DNA of 64,000 nt from Pseudomonas putida (GTDB lineage: Bacteria; Pseudomonadota; Gammaproteobacteria; Pseudomonadales; Pseudomonadaceae): positions 1,178,001-1,242,000 of the forward strand of contig NZ_MINI01000048.1 in NCBI RefSeq assembly GCF_002906855.1. Direction: 5' to 3'. Shown piece by piece: positions 1 through 8,519 of the stretch. The stretch's first letter is position 1, and each line of letters starts with the position of its first letter. Made by a program: the position numbers and the translations under genes. The notes below the pieces were generated by a model. That model saw only the letters and a program-made list of their open reading frames with translations, was not told the origin of the DNA and searched no databases.

Positions 1-713
1 CAAGCGATCAACGCGCCGACCCAGGCCGTGGGCAGCCGCCGCGGTTGCAGCGGGTCGGCTTCGAGGAAGGGCAGGAACGTCGGGTCGTTGGTGTTCTCGC
101 TGAAGCGCCGCTCGATGCCGTTGACGAAGTGGCGCAGTACCCGATAGCTGAACTTCGACCAGCGCCACGAGCGCGGCCGCACCAGCGGCGCCAGCAGTAT
201 CACCTCGCCATCGATCGGGCTGCGGTCACCCTGGTGCAGCAAGTGGTCCACGGCGATGGCGCCACCGGTGCTCTGTCCGCAGAGGTGCCAGGGGCGTGGC
301 AGTTCAAGGCCGCGCGCCTGTTCGAACAAGGCTTCCAGCACTTGCTGGTACACGGCGAAATCACTGATGCTGGCGCGCTCGCCACTGGACAGGCCGTGGC
401 CTGGCAAGTCACAGCTGATCACTGCATAACCAAGCTTCAATGCCCACTCGATCACATGCCGATAAAGGCCCATGTGGTCGTAGTAGCCGTGCAGCAGAAA
501 CAGCGTCGCAACGGGCTTTTCCGGTAGCCAGACCTGCCCGACCAGCTCGAACCCCGCCGCCTGGAAGCCGCCCAGCCAGCTGTGCGCCGACAGGTTCAGG
601 CCATAGAAGCGCTGATAGTCCTGCGCCTGCGTTGACAACGGCTGGCGTTTGGCCAATGGGGCGAGGCTGGGACGCAAGGTATCGGGGTGAAAGGCGGCGG
701 GCATCGGGTACAT
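1..713 (-). CDS. Alpha/beta hydrolase, lysophospholipase-like (partial, C-terminus outside window)
   Basis: The minus-strand reading frame is open from an ATG at 713 to the window edge, so the C-terminal part is missing. The translation has an oxyanion-type HGYYDH segment, a DLPGHG turn and a nucleophile elbow GQSTGG, the usual signature of serine alpha/beta hydrolases of the monoacylglycerol lipase/lysophospholipase type. No signal peptide is visible, so it is probably cytoplasmic. The start is uncertain: an in-frame ATG at 704 is an alternative and neither has a strong Shine-Dalgarno sequence. The substrate cannot be told from sequence. Confidence 0.8.
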   Translation of the reverse strand, partial: MYPMPAAFHPDTLRPSLAPLAKRQPLSTQAQDYQRFYGLNLSAHSWLGGFQAAGFELVGQVWLPEKPVATLFLLHGYYDHMGLYRHVIEWALKLGYAVISCDLPGHGLSSGERASISDFAVYQQVLEALFEQARGLELPRPWHLCGQSTGGAIAVDHLLHQGDRSPIDGEVILLAPLVRPRSWRWSKFSYRVLRHFVNGIERRFSENTNDPTFLPFLEADPLQPRRLPTAWVGALIA

Positions 714-821
714 CCAAGGCGAAGCGAGTATTGATCTGGGATATTCAGCTCTGGCCGGCGCCGTGGCAAGCTTGCTCACCTCGAACAGGCAGCATGGATC
801 AGTGGTGGGCGCGGACAATTC

Positions 822-1391
822 ATGAAGATTCGAAACATCAAACAGCTTTTGGCGGGCCTCGCACTGATAATCTGCACCCTGGTGCTCTGGCAGGCCTACA
901 CCACCTTCCAGTCTCGCTACCTGCGCCCGTTCGACAACCAGACCACACTGTTCGACGGCAGCCAGCTGCAACTGCCCCCCGAACTGGCCGGCCCCGGTCC
1001 GATCCGCGTGGTGCACTTCTGGGACCCGGCTTGCCCGTGCAACGTCGGCAACCAGCAGCACCTTGGCGACCTGATGACCCAGTTCGCAGGCCAGGGGGTG
1101 ACCTTCCACGTCGTGCAGAGGCCAGGCAGCCACGGCCAGCTACCCGCCAACCTGAGCAGCCTGCAAGCCATCGCCCACTTGCCAGGCAGCGAACACCTGC
1201 CCGCCTCCCCCGCCGTGGCCATCTGGGACCGCCAGGGCAACCTCGCCTACTTCGGCCCTTACAGCGAAGGCGCGGTGTGCAACGCCAGCAACAGTTTCAT
1301 CGAGCCGATCCTCAAGGCGCTGCTGGCTGGCCGCAGTGTCTCCGCCTCCAATACGCTGGCCGTGGGCTGCTATTGCCCCTGGGCCGGCTGA
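822..1391 (+). CDS. Membrane-anchored thioredoxin-fold protein (DUF6436-like)
   Basis: This 189-residue protein starts with one hydrophobic segment (about residues 9-27), so it is probably tethered to the inner membrane with its domain in the periplasm. A strand followed by HFWDPACPCN (about residues 63-72) resembles the active-site region of thioredoxin-like proteins, but with a Cys-Pro-Cys arrangement in place of CxxC. A second Cys-Tyr-Cys lies near the C-terminus. I recall this arrangement from pseudomonad proteins with a DUF6436 domain, but the family name is from memory. A thiol redox role is an inference. The 3' end overlaps the convergent acetyltransferase gene by 22 bases. Confidence 0.75.
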   Translation: MKIRNIKQLLAGLALIICTLVLWQAYTTFQSRYLRPFDNQTTLFDGSQLQLPPELAGPGPIRVVHFWDPACPCNVGNQQHLGDLMTQFAGQGVTFHVVQRPGSHGQLPANLSSLQAIAHLPGSEHLPASPAVAIWDRQGNLAYFGPYSEGAVCNASNSFIEPILKALLAGRSVSASNTLAVGCYCPWAG

Positions 1392-1936
1392 CGCACACGC
1401 GCCGGATTGCCCATTACGGTCGCCCCCGCCGGCACATCACGGGTCACCACACTACCTGCACCCACGATGGCATCGTCACCAATGCTCACCCCCGGCAGGA
1501 TGATCGCCGCCCCGCCGATCCACACGTTATTGCCAATGGTCACCGGCCGCCCGCTCTCCAGGCCGCTACGGCGCACCTCGGGGTCGAGCGGGTGGTCGGC
1601 CGTATAGATCTGCACGTTGGGGCCGATCTGGCAGTCGTCGCCGATACGTACCGGCACCACGTCGAGGATCACGCAGTTGAAGTTCATGAACGTATTGCGC
1701 CCGACGCTGATGTTGTAGCCGTAGTCGCAGTAGAACGGTGGGCGGATTACCGTGCCTTCGCCGACATGGCCGAAGTGCTCGGCCAGCAGGCCGTTGCGTG
1801 CGTCGTTGAGCAGCTCGACGCTGTTGTTGTAACGGTACATCCAGTGCTTGTTGGCGATCTGCTCGGCCTGCAGCTCGGGGCAGCCGGCGTGGTAGAGCTG
1901 GCCTGTGAGCATTTTCTGTTTTTCGCTGAGGGACAT
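1370..1936 (-). CDS. maa: Maltose/galactoside O-acetyltransferase family protein
   Basis: The 188-residue protein has the N-terminal maltose-acetyltransferase domain (SEKQKMLTGQLY) followed by a left-handed beta-helix of hexapeptide repeats (VWIGGAAIILPGVSIGDDAIVGAG) and a final GNPARV motif. It is expected to transfer an acetyl group from acetyl-CoA to a hydroxyl of a sugar, in the cytoplasm, as in the Maa/LacA/NodL group. His in the YTADHPLDP segment matches the catalytic His region. The ATG at 1936 was chosen because AGGAG lies just upstream and the family starts there; the longer open frame upstream is non-coding. The acceptor is unknown. Confidence 0.9.
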   Translation of the reverse strand: MSLSEKQKMLTGQLYHAGCPELQAEQIANKHWMYRYNNSVELLNDARNGLLAEHFGHVGEGTVIRPPFYCDYGYNISVGRNTFMNFNCVILDVVPVRIGDDCQIGPNVQIYTADHPLDPEVRRSGLESGRPVTIGNNVWIGGAAIILPGVSIGDDAIVGAGSVVTRDVPAGATVMGNPARVRQPAQGQ

Positions 1937-2023
1937 GGAAACTCCTGCCTGGGGACTATGCTCTGTTCGCGAATCCGTCGATGATCGGACCACAGTTTCC
2001 GCTCGAATGCACAAGGAGTCTCG

Positions 2024-4393
2024 ATGAAGCGCAGCCTGACCCTGTTGGCCGTAGTCGTCGCCGTGGCCGCTGGTGCCGGTTACTGGTACGTACACGGCAA
2101 GTTGCCACAGCGCGAAGGCGACGTGGCCATGGCCGGCTTGCAGGCGCCGGTCAGCGTGCGCTACGACGCCCGTGGCGTGCCCCACCTGCAAGCGCAGAGC
2201 GAAACGGACCTGTACCGCGCCTTGGGCTACGTGCATGCCCAGGACCGATTGTTCCAGATGGAGATCATGCGCCGCCTGGCCCGTGGAGAGCTGGCCGAGG
2301 TGCTGGGCGACAAGCTGTTGCCCACCGATACCCTGTTCCGCAGCCTGCGTATCCGCGAACAGGCCGCGCTGATGGCTCAGCGCCAGGACCACCAGTCACC
2401 CGCCTGGCAGGCCTTGCAGGCCTACCTTGAGGGCGTCAATGCCTGGCAGGCCAGCCACCCCAAACCGCTGGAGTTCGACCTGATCGGCATCACGCCACGG
2501 CCGTTCACTGCCGAAGACACCCTGAGCATTGCTGGCTACCTGGCGTACAGTTTCGCGGCCGCCTTCCGCACCGAACCTGCGCTGACCTACATCCGCGACC
2601 AGCTGGGTCCGCAATACCTGAAAATCTTCGATCTCGACTGGCAGCCGCAGGGCGCACTGGGCACGCCACTGGCTGCGGCCGACTGGCAAAGCCTCGAAGC
2701 GGTGGCCCGCGCCAGCCACGAGGCCTTGGTGGAAGCTGGCATCCCGCAGTTCGAGGGCAGCAACGCCTGGGCCGTTTCCGGCAGCCGCACCCGCAGCGGC
2801 AAACCCTTGCTGGCCGGCGACCCGCACATCAGTTTTGCCGTGCCCGCCGTCTGGTACGAGGCCGAGCTGTCAGCACCAGGCTTCAACCTGTATGGCTACT
2901 TCCAGGCGCTGAATCCCTTCGCGATGCTGGGGCACAACCGTGACTTCGGCTGGAGCCTGACCATGTTCCAGAACGATGACGTCGACCTGATCGCAGAAAA
3001 GACCAACCCTGCCAACGCTGACCAGGTCATGGTCGATGGCCAGTGGCGCACACTGGAGAAGACCGAACAGCAGATTGCAGTCAAAGGCGAGCAACCGGTC
3101 ACCATCAGCCTGCGCCGTTCACCCCACGGGCCGATCGTCAACGACGTCCTCGGCGCAATGGCCGGAACCACGCCCATTGCCATGTGGTGGGCGTTCCTCG
3201 AAACCGAGAACCCGATTCTCGAAGGCTTCTACCAGCTCAATCGCGCCGACACCTTGGGCAAGATGCGCGAAGCGGCGGCCAAGGTGCAGGCACCGGGGCT
3301 GAACTTCGTCTGGGCCAATGCCCGTGGCGATATCGGCTGGTGGGCGGCGGCGAAGTTGCCGATTCGCCCCGACGGTGTGAACCCGGCGTTCATCCTCGAC
3401 GGCGCCAGCAGCCAGGCCGACAAACCCGGTTTCTACCCGTTCAGCGTCAACCCGCAGCAGGAGAACCCGGCCAGCGGCTATATCGTCTCGGCCAACTACC
3501 AGCCACCGGCCGTGGTGCCGATACCCGGCTACTACAACCTCCCCGACCGCGGCCGCCAGCTCGATCACCAGCTGGCCAACCCGGAAGTGAAATGGGACAC
3601 CCAGAACAGCCAGGCGCTGCAACTCGATACGGCGAGCGATTATGGCCCGCGCACCTTGGCGCCCTTGTTGGCGACCCTGCGCCAGATCGCCCAGGGTGAC
3701 GAGGAAAAGGAACTGGTCGAACAGCTTGCCGCCTGGCGCGGCGACTATCCGCTGGACTCCACCAACGCTACGTTGTTCAACCAGTTCCTTTACGAGCTGG
3801 CCTATGCCGCCTTGCATGACGAATTGGGCGACACCTGGTTCCCGGTACTGATCAGCACCCGCGCCATCGATGCCGCACTGCCGCGCCTGGCCGCCGACGC
3901 CGATTCGCCCTGGTGGAACACCCGCGGCGCGAGCCAGCGCACTGACCGCACCGCCATCGTGCGCGTGGCTTGGCAGAAGAGCCTTGGCCACTTGCGCAAC
4001 ACGCTTGGCAAGGACCCGGCCAGCTGGCAATGGGGCAAGGGCCATACCCTGACCCACAACCATCCACTGGGCGCGAAAAAGCCGCTGAACCTGCTGTTCA
4101 ATGTCGGTCCGTTTGCCGCCCCCGGCACCCATGAGGTACCGAACAACTTGTCGGCGAAGATCGGCCCGGCGCCATGGCCGGTGACCTATGGCCCGTCGAC
4201 CCGGCGCCTGATCGACTTCGCCGATGCCGGGCAGGCGCTGACCAGCAACCCGGTCGGGCAGAGTGGCGTGCCGTTCGACCGATATTTTGCCGACCAGGCC
4301 GAAGGGTATGTTGAAGGGAAGTACCAACGAGCGCAGATGGGCGTGATCCCGGCGCAGAGCACCCTCAGGCTTGTTCCCGGCACCCGTGAGTAA
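2024..4393 (+). CDS. Penicillin acylase family Ntn-hydrolase, periplasmic
   Basis: At 789 residues this has the usual length and order of the family: an N-terminal signal or anchor segment (about residues 4-21), an alpha chain, a spacer, and a beta chain that begins after self-cleavage at the nucleophile serine. That serine is Ser246 in EGSNAWAVSG. Downstream, the conserved LLAGDPHI and GHNRDFGWS segments are present. Members cleave amide bonds of penicillins, acyl-homoserine lactones or other N-acyl compounds, so quorum-signal cleavage is possible but not shown. AAGGAG precedes the ATG. It lies upstream of, and in the same direction as, a hydrolase gene 40 bases away. Confidence 0.9.
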   Translation: MKRSLTLLAVVVAVAAGAGYWYVHGKLPQREGDVAMAGLQAPVSVRYDARGVPHLQAQSETDLYRALGYVHAQDRLFQMEIMRRLARGELAEVLGDKLLPTDTLFRSLRIREQAALMAQRQDHQSPAWQALQAYLEGVNAWQASHPKPLEFDLIGITPRPFTAEDTLSIAGYLAYSFAAAFRTEPALTYIRDQLGPQYLKIFDLDWQPQGALGTPLAAADWQSLEAVARASHEALVEAGIPQFEGSNAWAVSGSRTRSGKPLLAGDPHISFAVPAVWYEAELSAPGFNLYGYFQALNPFAMLGHNRDFGWSLTMFQNDDVDLIAEKTNPANADQVMVDGQWRTLEKTEQQIAVKGEQPVTISLRRSPHGPIVNDVLGAMAGTTPIAMWWAFLETENPILEGFYQLNRADTLGKMREAAAKVQAPGLNFVWANARGDIGWWAAAKLPIRPDGVNPAFILDGASSQADKPGFYPFSVNPQQENPASGYIVSANYQPPAVVPIPGYYNLPDRGRQLDHQLANPEVKWDTQNSQALQLDTASDYGPRTLAPLLATLRQIAQGDEEKELVEQLAAWRGDYPLDSTNATLFNQFLYELAYAALHDELGDTWFPVLISTRAIDAALPRLAADADSPWWNTRGASQRTDRTAIVRVAWQKSLGHLRNTLGKDPASWQWGKGHTLTHNHPLGAKKPLNLLFNVGPFAAPGTHEVPNNLSAKIGPAPWPVTYGPSTRRLIDFADAGQALTSNPVGQSGVPFDRYFADQAEGYVEGKYQRAQMGVIPAQSTLRLVPGTRE

Positions 4394-4433
4394 TCTTGAA
4401 AACCCTTGAAACTTGCCGCAGAGACTTTTCCAT

Positions 4434-5252
4434 ATGCAAAAACACTTCATCGAAATCGACGGCGCACGCATGAGCTATGTCGACCAGGGCCAGGGCTTCC
4501 CGGTGCTGCTCGGCCATAGCTACCTGTGGTCGGCCGAGATGTGGCAGCCCCAGATCGAGGCCCTGTCACAACACTTCCGGGTCATCGTCCCCGAGCTCTG
4601 GGGCCACGGCGACTCCGATGCCCCACCCGCCACCACCACCGATATGAGCGCCCTGGCCCGCCAGCACCTGGCACTGCTGGACGCGCTGGATATCGCCAAG
4701 TGCCACCTGGTCGGCCTGTCGGTCGGTGGCATGTGGGGTGCTCAGCTGGCTATCGAAAACCCCGAACGGGTCGATCGCCTGGTGCTGATGGATACGTACC
4801 TCGGCGCCGAACCGGAGGCGACCCGGCTGAAGTACTTCGCCATGCTGGATGCGGCGAGTGAGGCTGGTTTCTTCCCGGACCCGCTGCTGGACATCATCGT
4901 GCCGATCTTCTTCCATGCTGGCGGGCAGACAGTGCCCGAAATTCGTGAAAGCTTTCGGGCGGCATTGAAGGCAAGCAGCGCCGAGGTGATTCACAACAGC
5001 CTGGACCCAATGGGACGGGTGATCTTCGGGCGGCTCGACCTGCTGGGGCGGCTGGGTGAACTGAAAGGTAACAAGACCATTGTGGTCTGTGGTGACCAGG
5101 ACATTCCACGACCGCCTGAAGAGTCCAACGAGATGTCGCGGATCATTGGGTGCCTGGCGGCGCAGATTCCGTTTGCGGGACATATCTCCAGCCTGGAGAA
5201 CCCCAAGGTGGTGAATGAGTTCTTGTTGAACTGGCTACCGCGCAATCCTTGA
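4434..5252 (+). CDS. Alpha/beta hydrolase fold protein
   Basis: This 272-residue protein carries the catalytic elbow GLSVGG with the nucleophile at Ser96, an HGD turn after strand 4, and a C-terminal GHISSLENP that supplies the catalytic His. That combination is typical of the lactonase/esterase branch (3-oxoadipate enol-lactonase-like). The ATG at 4434 is preferred to an in-frame TTG at 4413 because the family starts just before the first beta strand. It lies 40 bases after the acylase gene and may be cotranscribed with it. The substrate is unknown. Confidence 0.85.
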   Translation: MQKHFIEIDGARMSYVDQGQGFPVLLGHSYLWSAEMWQPQIEALSQHFRVIVPELWGHGDSDAPPATTTDMSALARQHLALLDALDIAKCHLVGLSVGGMWGAQLAIENPERVDRLVLMDTYLGAEPEATRLKYFAMLDAASEAGFFPDPLLDIIVPIFFHAGGQTVPEIRESFRAALKASSAEVIHNSLDPMGRVIFGRLDLLGRLGELKGNKTIVVCGDQDIPRPPEESNEMSRIIGCLAAQIPFAGHISSLENPKVVNEFLLNWLPRNP

Positions 5253-5346
5253 GATTGTCGACGCAGCCTGAAACTTTCCTGCAACAAGCTTCTCAAATCG
5301 CCTCAAACCATGACTTGCACGGCCATCACCAACAAGGACGATAACG

Positions 5347-5430
5347 ATGAACAGCCCCTGCTCGCCTGATGCCAACGAACAACTGCTGTGGCTGCTGGCA
5401 TTGCGCCGGGCGCTGGGCAACCCGCGCTGA
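5347..5430 (+). CDS. Possible 27-residue small protein
   Basis: An ATG at 5347 is preceded by AAGGA at a suitable distance (5335-5339) and opens a 27-codon frame ending in TGA, rich in Leu, Ala and Arg. It is followed closely by a strong bidirectional terminator at 5451-5480, so a short transcript ending there is plausible. It could be a small protein or a leader peptide. There is no similarity I recognise, and chance is not excluded. Confidence 0.3.
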   Translation: MNSPCSPDANEQLLWLLALRRALGNPR

Positions 5431-5450
5431 CCGGCTGCCAGCCACACACA

Positions 5451-5480
5451 AAAACGCCGACGCAAATGCGTCGGCGTTTT
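5451..5480. terminator. Bidirectional Rho-independent terminator
   Basis: Perfect 13-bp inverted repeat (5451-5463 and 5468-5480) with core ACGCCGACGC, loop AAAT, and A/T runs on both flanks. It can end transcription of the MetQ-like gene from the right and of the small ORF or hydrolase transcript from the left. Confidence 0.9.
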
Positions 5481-5498
5481 CATGAAGCCATCACACAA

Positions 5499-6284
5499 TC
5501 AGAACGCAGGCAGTACCGCACCCTGGTACTTCTTGGCGATGAATTCCTTCACCTCAGGGCTGGTCAGCGCCTTGGCCAGCTTCTGGATGGCTTCGCTGTT
5601 CTTGTTGTCCGGGCGGGCTACCAGGAAGTTCACGTACGGCGAGTCGCTGCCTTCGATCACCAGCGCATCCTTGGCCGGGTTCAGGCCGGCTTCCAGGGCA
5701 TAGTTGGTGTTGATCATGTCCAGGTCGACCTGGTCCAGCACGCGCGGCAGCATGGCCGACTCAAGCTCGCGGAACTTCAGTTTCTTCGGGTTCTCGGCGA
5801 TGTCTTTCGGGGTCGCCAGGGCGTTCTTCGGGTCCTTCAGGGTGATCAGGCCAGCCTTCTGCAGCAGGATCAGTGCGCGGCCGCTGTTGCTGCCTTCGTT
5901 CGGGATGGCAACGGTAGCGCCGTCTTGCAGCTCGCTCAGGCTCTTGACCTTCTTCGAGTAGCCACCGAACGGTTCGACGTGCACGCCGACCACGGTTTCC
6001 AGGTGAGTGCCCTTGCCTTCGTTGAAGCTCTGCAGGTAAGGCAGGGTCTGGAAGTAGTTGGCGTCCAGGCGCTTCTGGTCAACCTGCACGTTCGGCTGCA
6101 CGTAGTCGGTGAAGACCTTGATCTGCAGGTCCACACCTTCCTTGGCCAGGGTCGGCTTGATCAGCTCAAGGATCTCGGCGTGCGGAACCGGGGTGGCGGC
6201 AACCACCAGTTTCTCGGCGGCAGAGGCCAGGCCAGCAAACGACAGGGCGGCGGCCAAGGCAGTGGTCAGCAGGGTCTTCTTCAT
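5499..6284 (-). CDS. MetQ/NlpA-family periplasmic substrate-binding protein
   Basis: The 261-residue product has a signal peptide (about residues 1-22, ending ASA) and the NlpA-family body: VVAATPVPHAEIL, the VFTDYVQPN segment, the PNEGSNSGRAL ligand loop and INTNYALEAG. Family members bind methionine or related sulfur compounds for a MetNI-type ABC importer. It lacks a lipobox Cys, unlike many MetQ lipoproteins, so it is probably free in the periplasm. No metN or metI homologue is present in this window, so it must pair with an importer elsewhere. Its position in a sulfur gene block supports an organosulfur ligand. It may follow the AAA+ gene as part of a longer transcript, but it also has its own AT-rich upstream region. 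Confidence 0.88.
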   Translation of the reverse strand: MKKTLLTTALAAALSFAGLASAAEKLVVAATPVPHAEILELIKPTLAKEGVDLQIKVFTDYVQPNVQVDQKRLDANYFQTLPYLQSFNEGKGTHLETVVGVHVEPFGGYSKKVKSLSELQDGATVAIPNEGSNSGRALILLQKAGLITLKDPKNALATPKDIAENPKKLKFRELESAMLPRVLDQVDLDMINTNYALEAGLNPAKDALVIEGSDSPYVNFLVARPDNKNSEAIQKLAKALTSPEVKEFIAKKYQGAVLPAF

Positions 6285-6380
6285 GGTGTTCCTTATTCTG
6301 GATCTGAGCCATCACGGATGGCGAATTCGGGTGCCCAACCGTTTCACTGGCGGGCGTGAGGCGGACAATACCGAGATTTT

Positions 6381-6419
6381 TTATTCCGTAACAATATCTT
6401 TTAATTAGCTGCTTATTCC
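6381..6419 (-). promoter_or_regulatory. AT-rich promoter region with candidate shared sulfur-regulon site A
   Basis: The gap before the MetQ-like gene contains, read on the minus strand from 6419, GGAATAAGCAGCTAATTA. This matches 16 of 18 bases of a site at 8002-8019 before the RBBP9-type gene. A second GGAATAA lies at 6387-6381. AT-rich sites of this kind would fit CysB, the LysR-type activator of sulfur genes, but the identity of the binding protein is inference. Confidence 0.4.
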
Positions 6420-6459
6420 AAAAGCAATCTGCCACCATCCAGTTTGCTTATTAGCTCGT

Positions 6460-7290
6460 CTAGCCTGAGGGGTTGAGCAGATCGAGGTCCTCCGGCAGCA
6501 GCTCGTCCCCGTCGTTCACCAACAACGCGAAGTGGATCACGTTCTCCAGTTCGCGGGTGTTGCCCGGCCACGCATGCGCTTCCAGCACCTGCTGCGCGGC
6601 CTCGCTGATCAGTGCCAGCGGGCGCTGCAGGCGCACGCTGTAGATACCTGCGAAGTACTCGGCCAGCGGCAGGATATCGCCCGGGCGTTCGCGCAGCGGC
6701 GGTAACTCCAGCGCGCCCTCGCGCAGGTATTGGTACAGGCGCTCGTTGAAGCGCCCAGCCTTCACCACCCGAGCCAGGTCGATGCTGGTCGCAGCCACCA
6801 GGCGCACGTCCACCGGCTGCGGTTGCTGCGCGCCGACACGGGTGACCTCACGATTTTCCAACGCCGCCAGCAGCTTGCCCTGGATCGCCAGCGGCAAGTC
6901 GGCGATCTCGTCCAGGTACAAGGTGCCGCCATTGGCCGAGCCGAACCAGCCGGCGCGGCTGCTGGCCGTGCCGCCCTGGCTGCCGGCGCTGTAGCCGAAC
7001 AGCTCGGCGTCGGCATAGGTCGGGCTGATGGCCGCGCAGTTCACCGAGACGAACAGCCCGGGGCGGTCACTGGCCCGGTGGATCTGCCGTGCCAGCAGTT
7101 CCTTGCCGGTACCGGTCTCGCCGCGGATCAGCACCGGTACCGGTTGCGGCGCCAGCTGCTCCAGGGCCTGGCGCAACTGCTGCGAGCGCGGGTCGATGAA
7201 TACCAGCGCCTTGGCACGGATGCTCAGGGGGCTCTTGTCCAGTTCAGGAAAAGTCAGCAGCGGCTGGTCGAACGGGTTTTGAATAGTCAT
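6460..7290 (-). CDS. Atypical sigma-54-type AAA+ protein (no GAFTGA, no HTH)
   Basis: The 276-residue protein is an almost bare AAA+ domain of the bacterial enhancer-binding family. Walker A is GETGTGKE, Walker B is GGTLYLDEIADLP, and the sensor region RFNERLYQYL and PPLRERPGDI are all present. The GAFTGA loop that contacts sigma-54 is replaced by GSQGGT. The protein ends at LDLLNPSG with no Fis-type helix-turn-helix, and there is no N-terminal sensor domain. SfnR-like regulators of sulfone and sulfonate use in Pseudomonas belong to this family, and the sulfur neighbours fit that theme. Whether it activates sigma-54, modulates another activator, or acts otherwise cannot be told. Confidence 0.8.
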   Translation of the reverse strand: MTIQNPFDQPLLTFPELDKSPLSIRAKALVFIDPRSQQLRQALEQLAPQPVPVLIRGETGTGKELLARQIHRASDRPGLFVSVNCAAISPTYADAELFGYSAGSQGGTASSRAGWFGSANGGTLYLDEIADLPLAIQGKLLAALENREVTRVGAQQPQPVDVRLVAATSIDLARVVKAGRFNERLYQYLREGALELPPLRERPGDILPLAEYFAGIYSVRLQRPLALISEAAQQVLEAHAWPGNTRELENVIHFALLVNDGDELLPEDLDLLNPSG

Positions 7291-7355
7291 GACGAACTCC
7301 CGCCCCTGGCCATCGGTGGCCGGGCGTCAGGCAAACGGTGAACGGTCGGGGCCGA

Positions 7356-7937
7356 TCAGGCGCGGCGCAATGCGCGCTGCTCGACCCGGCTTTGCAGGCG
7401 ATACAGGTAGGCGAAGCCTTGTTCCCAACGCTCGTGGCCGGACTTCACGTTGATGTGCCCGGCATTGCTCAGCAGGCCCGCCTCAGCGCCCCAGGCCTGG
7501 GCCAGGGACAAGGCACGCGGCACGCTCACTGCCGGATCGTTGTCGGAGCTGACCACCTGGCTGGGGAACGGCAGCGCCTGCAGCGGGATCGGCGCGAAGT
7601 TGCGCAAGGCCGGCGCGCAGGTGGGCCGCTCGACATCCGCCGGGGCCACCAGCAATGCGCCGCGCACCCGACGCAGCAGCGCCGGGCTGGCCTGTGCGGC
7701 CCAGTGAGCGACGGTGACACAGCCCAGGCTGTGAGCGATGAGGATCACCGGCGAGCGTTCGGCGACAATCGCCTGCTCCAGCGCTTGCACCCAGTCGCGG
7801 CGCTGGGGGTTGAGCCAGTCTTGCTGCTCGACCCGGGCACTGTTGGGCAGCGTGCGCTGCCAGTGACTCTGCCAATGGTTGTCTGGCGATCCTTGCCAGC
7901 CCGGCACAATCAGGTAACGAATCGACTCATTGCGCAT
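7356..7937 (-). CDS. RBBP9/YdeN-family serine hydrolase
   Basis: The 193-residue protein begins with YLIVPGWQGSPDNHWQSHW, the hallmark opening of the RBBP9/YdeN group. It has the nucleophile elbow AHSLGC, a DNDPAVSV segment carrying the catalytic Asp, and GHIN with the catalytic His. It is a compact cytoplasmic alpha/beta hydrolase without a lid. It lies 65 bases before the AAA+ gene in the same direction and probably shares its transcript. A role in hydrolysing an ester of a sulfur compound is a guess from context. Confidence 0.88.
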   Translation of the reverse strand: MRNESIRYLIVPGWQGSPDNHWQSHWQRTLPNSARVEQQDWLNPQRRDWVQALEQAIVAERSPVILIAHSLGCVTVAHWAAQASPALLRRVRGALLVAPADVERPTCAPALRNFAPIPLQALPFPSQVVSSDNDPAVSVPRALSLAQAWGAEAGLLSNAGHINVKSGHERWEQGFAYLYRLQSRVEQRALRRA

Positions 7938-8001
7938 GGGGACGCCTCCAGTAAGTTTGCGTGCTTGGGGACCAGTATAGGGACCCAGTTATATTCGTAA
8001 A

Positions 8002-8019
8002 GGAATAAGAAGCTATTTA
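8002..8019 (+). promoter_or_regulatory. Candidate shared sulfur-regulon site B
   Basis: GGAATAAGAAGCTATTTA in the AT-rich stretch upstream of the RBBP9-type gene. It is the partner of the site at 6401-6419 (16 of 18 bases shared, opposite orientation). This is a candidate operator only. Confidence 0.4.
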
Positions 8020-8051
8020 TTAATAACCAAAATAACATACGAATGACAGGC

Positions 8052-8088
8052 AAAAAAAAGGGCCAACCCCTGCCAAGAGATGTGGCCC
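8052..8088 (-). terminator. Rho-independent terminator of the tonB-exbB-exbD operon
   Basis: Read on the minus strand, GGGCCA and TGGCCC pair around a 17-base loop and are followed by eight T. It lies 28 bases beyond the exbD stop codon. Confidence 0.7.
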
Positions 8089-8116
8089 CTGAGCACTTGC
8101 CTGAAGAGGGTGAAGA

Positions 8117-8518
<402 letters not shown>

Positions 8519-8519
8519 G

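Noticed and set aside
1981..2430. Plus-strand ORF overlapping the start of the acylase gene
   Set aside because: It is Arg-rich and out of frame with the acylase, which has a proper Shine-Dalgarno sequence and clear domains.
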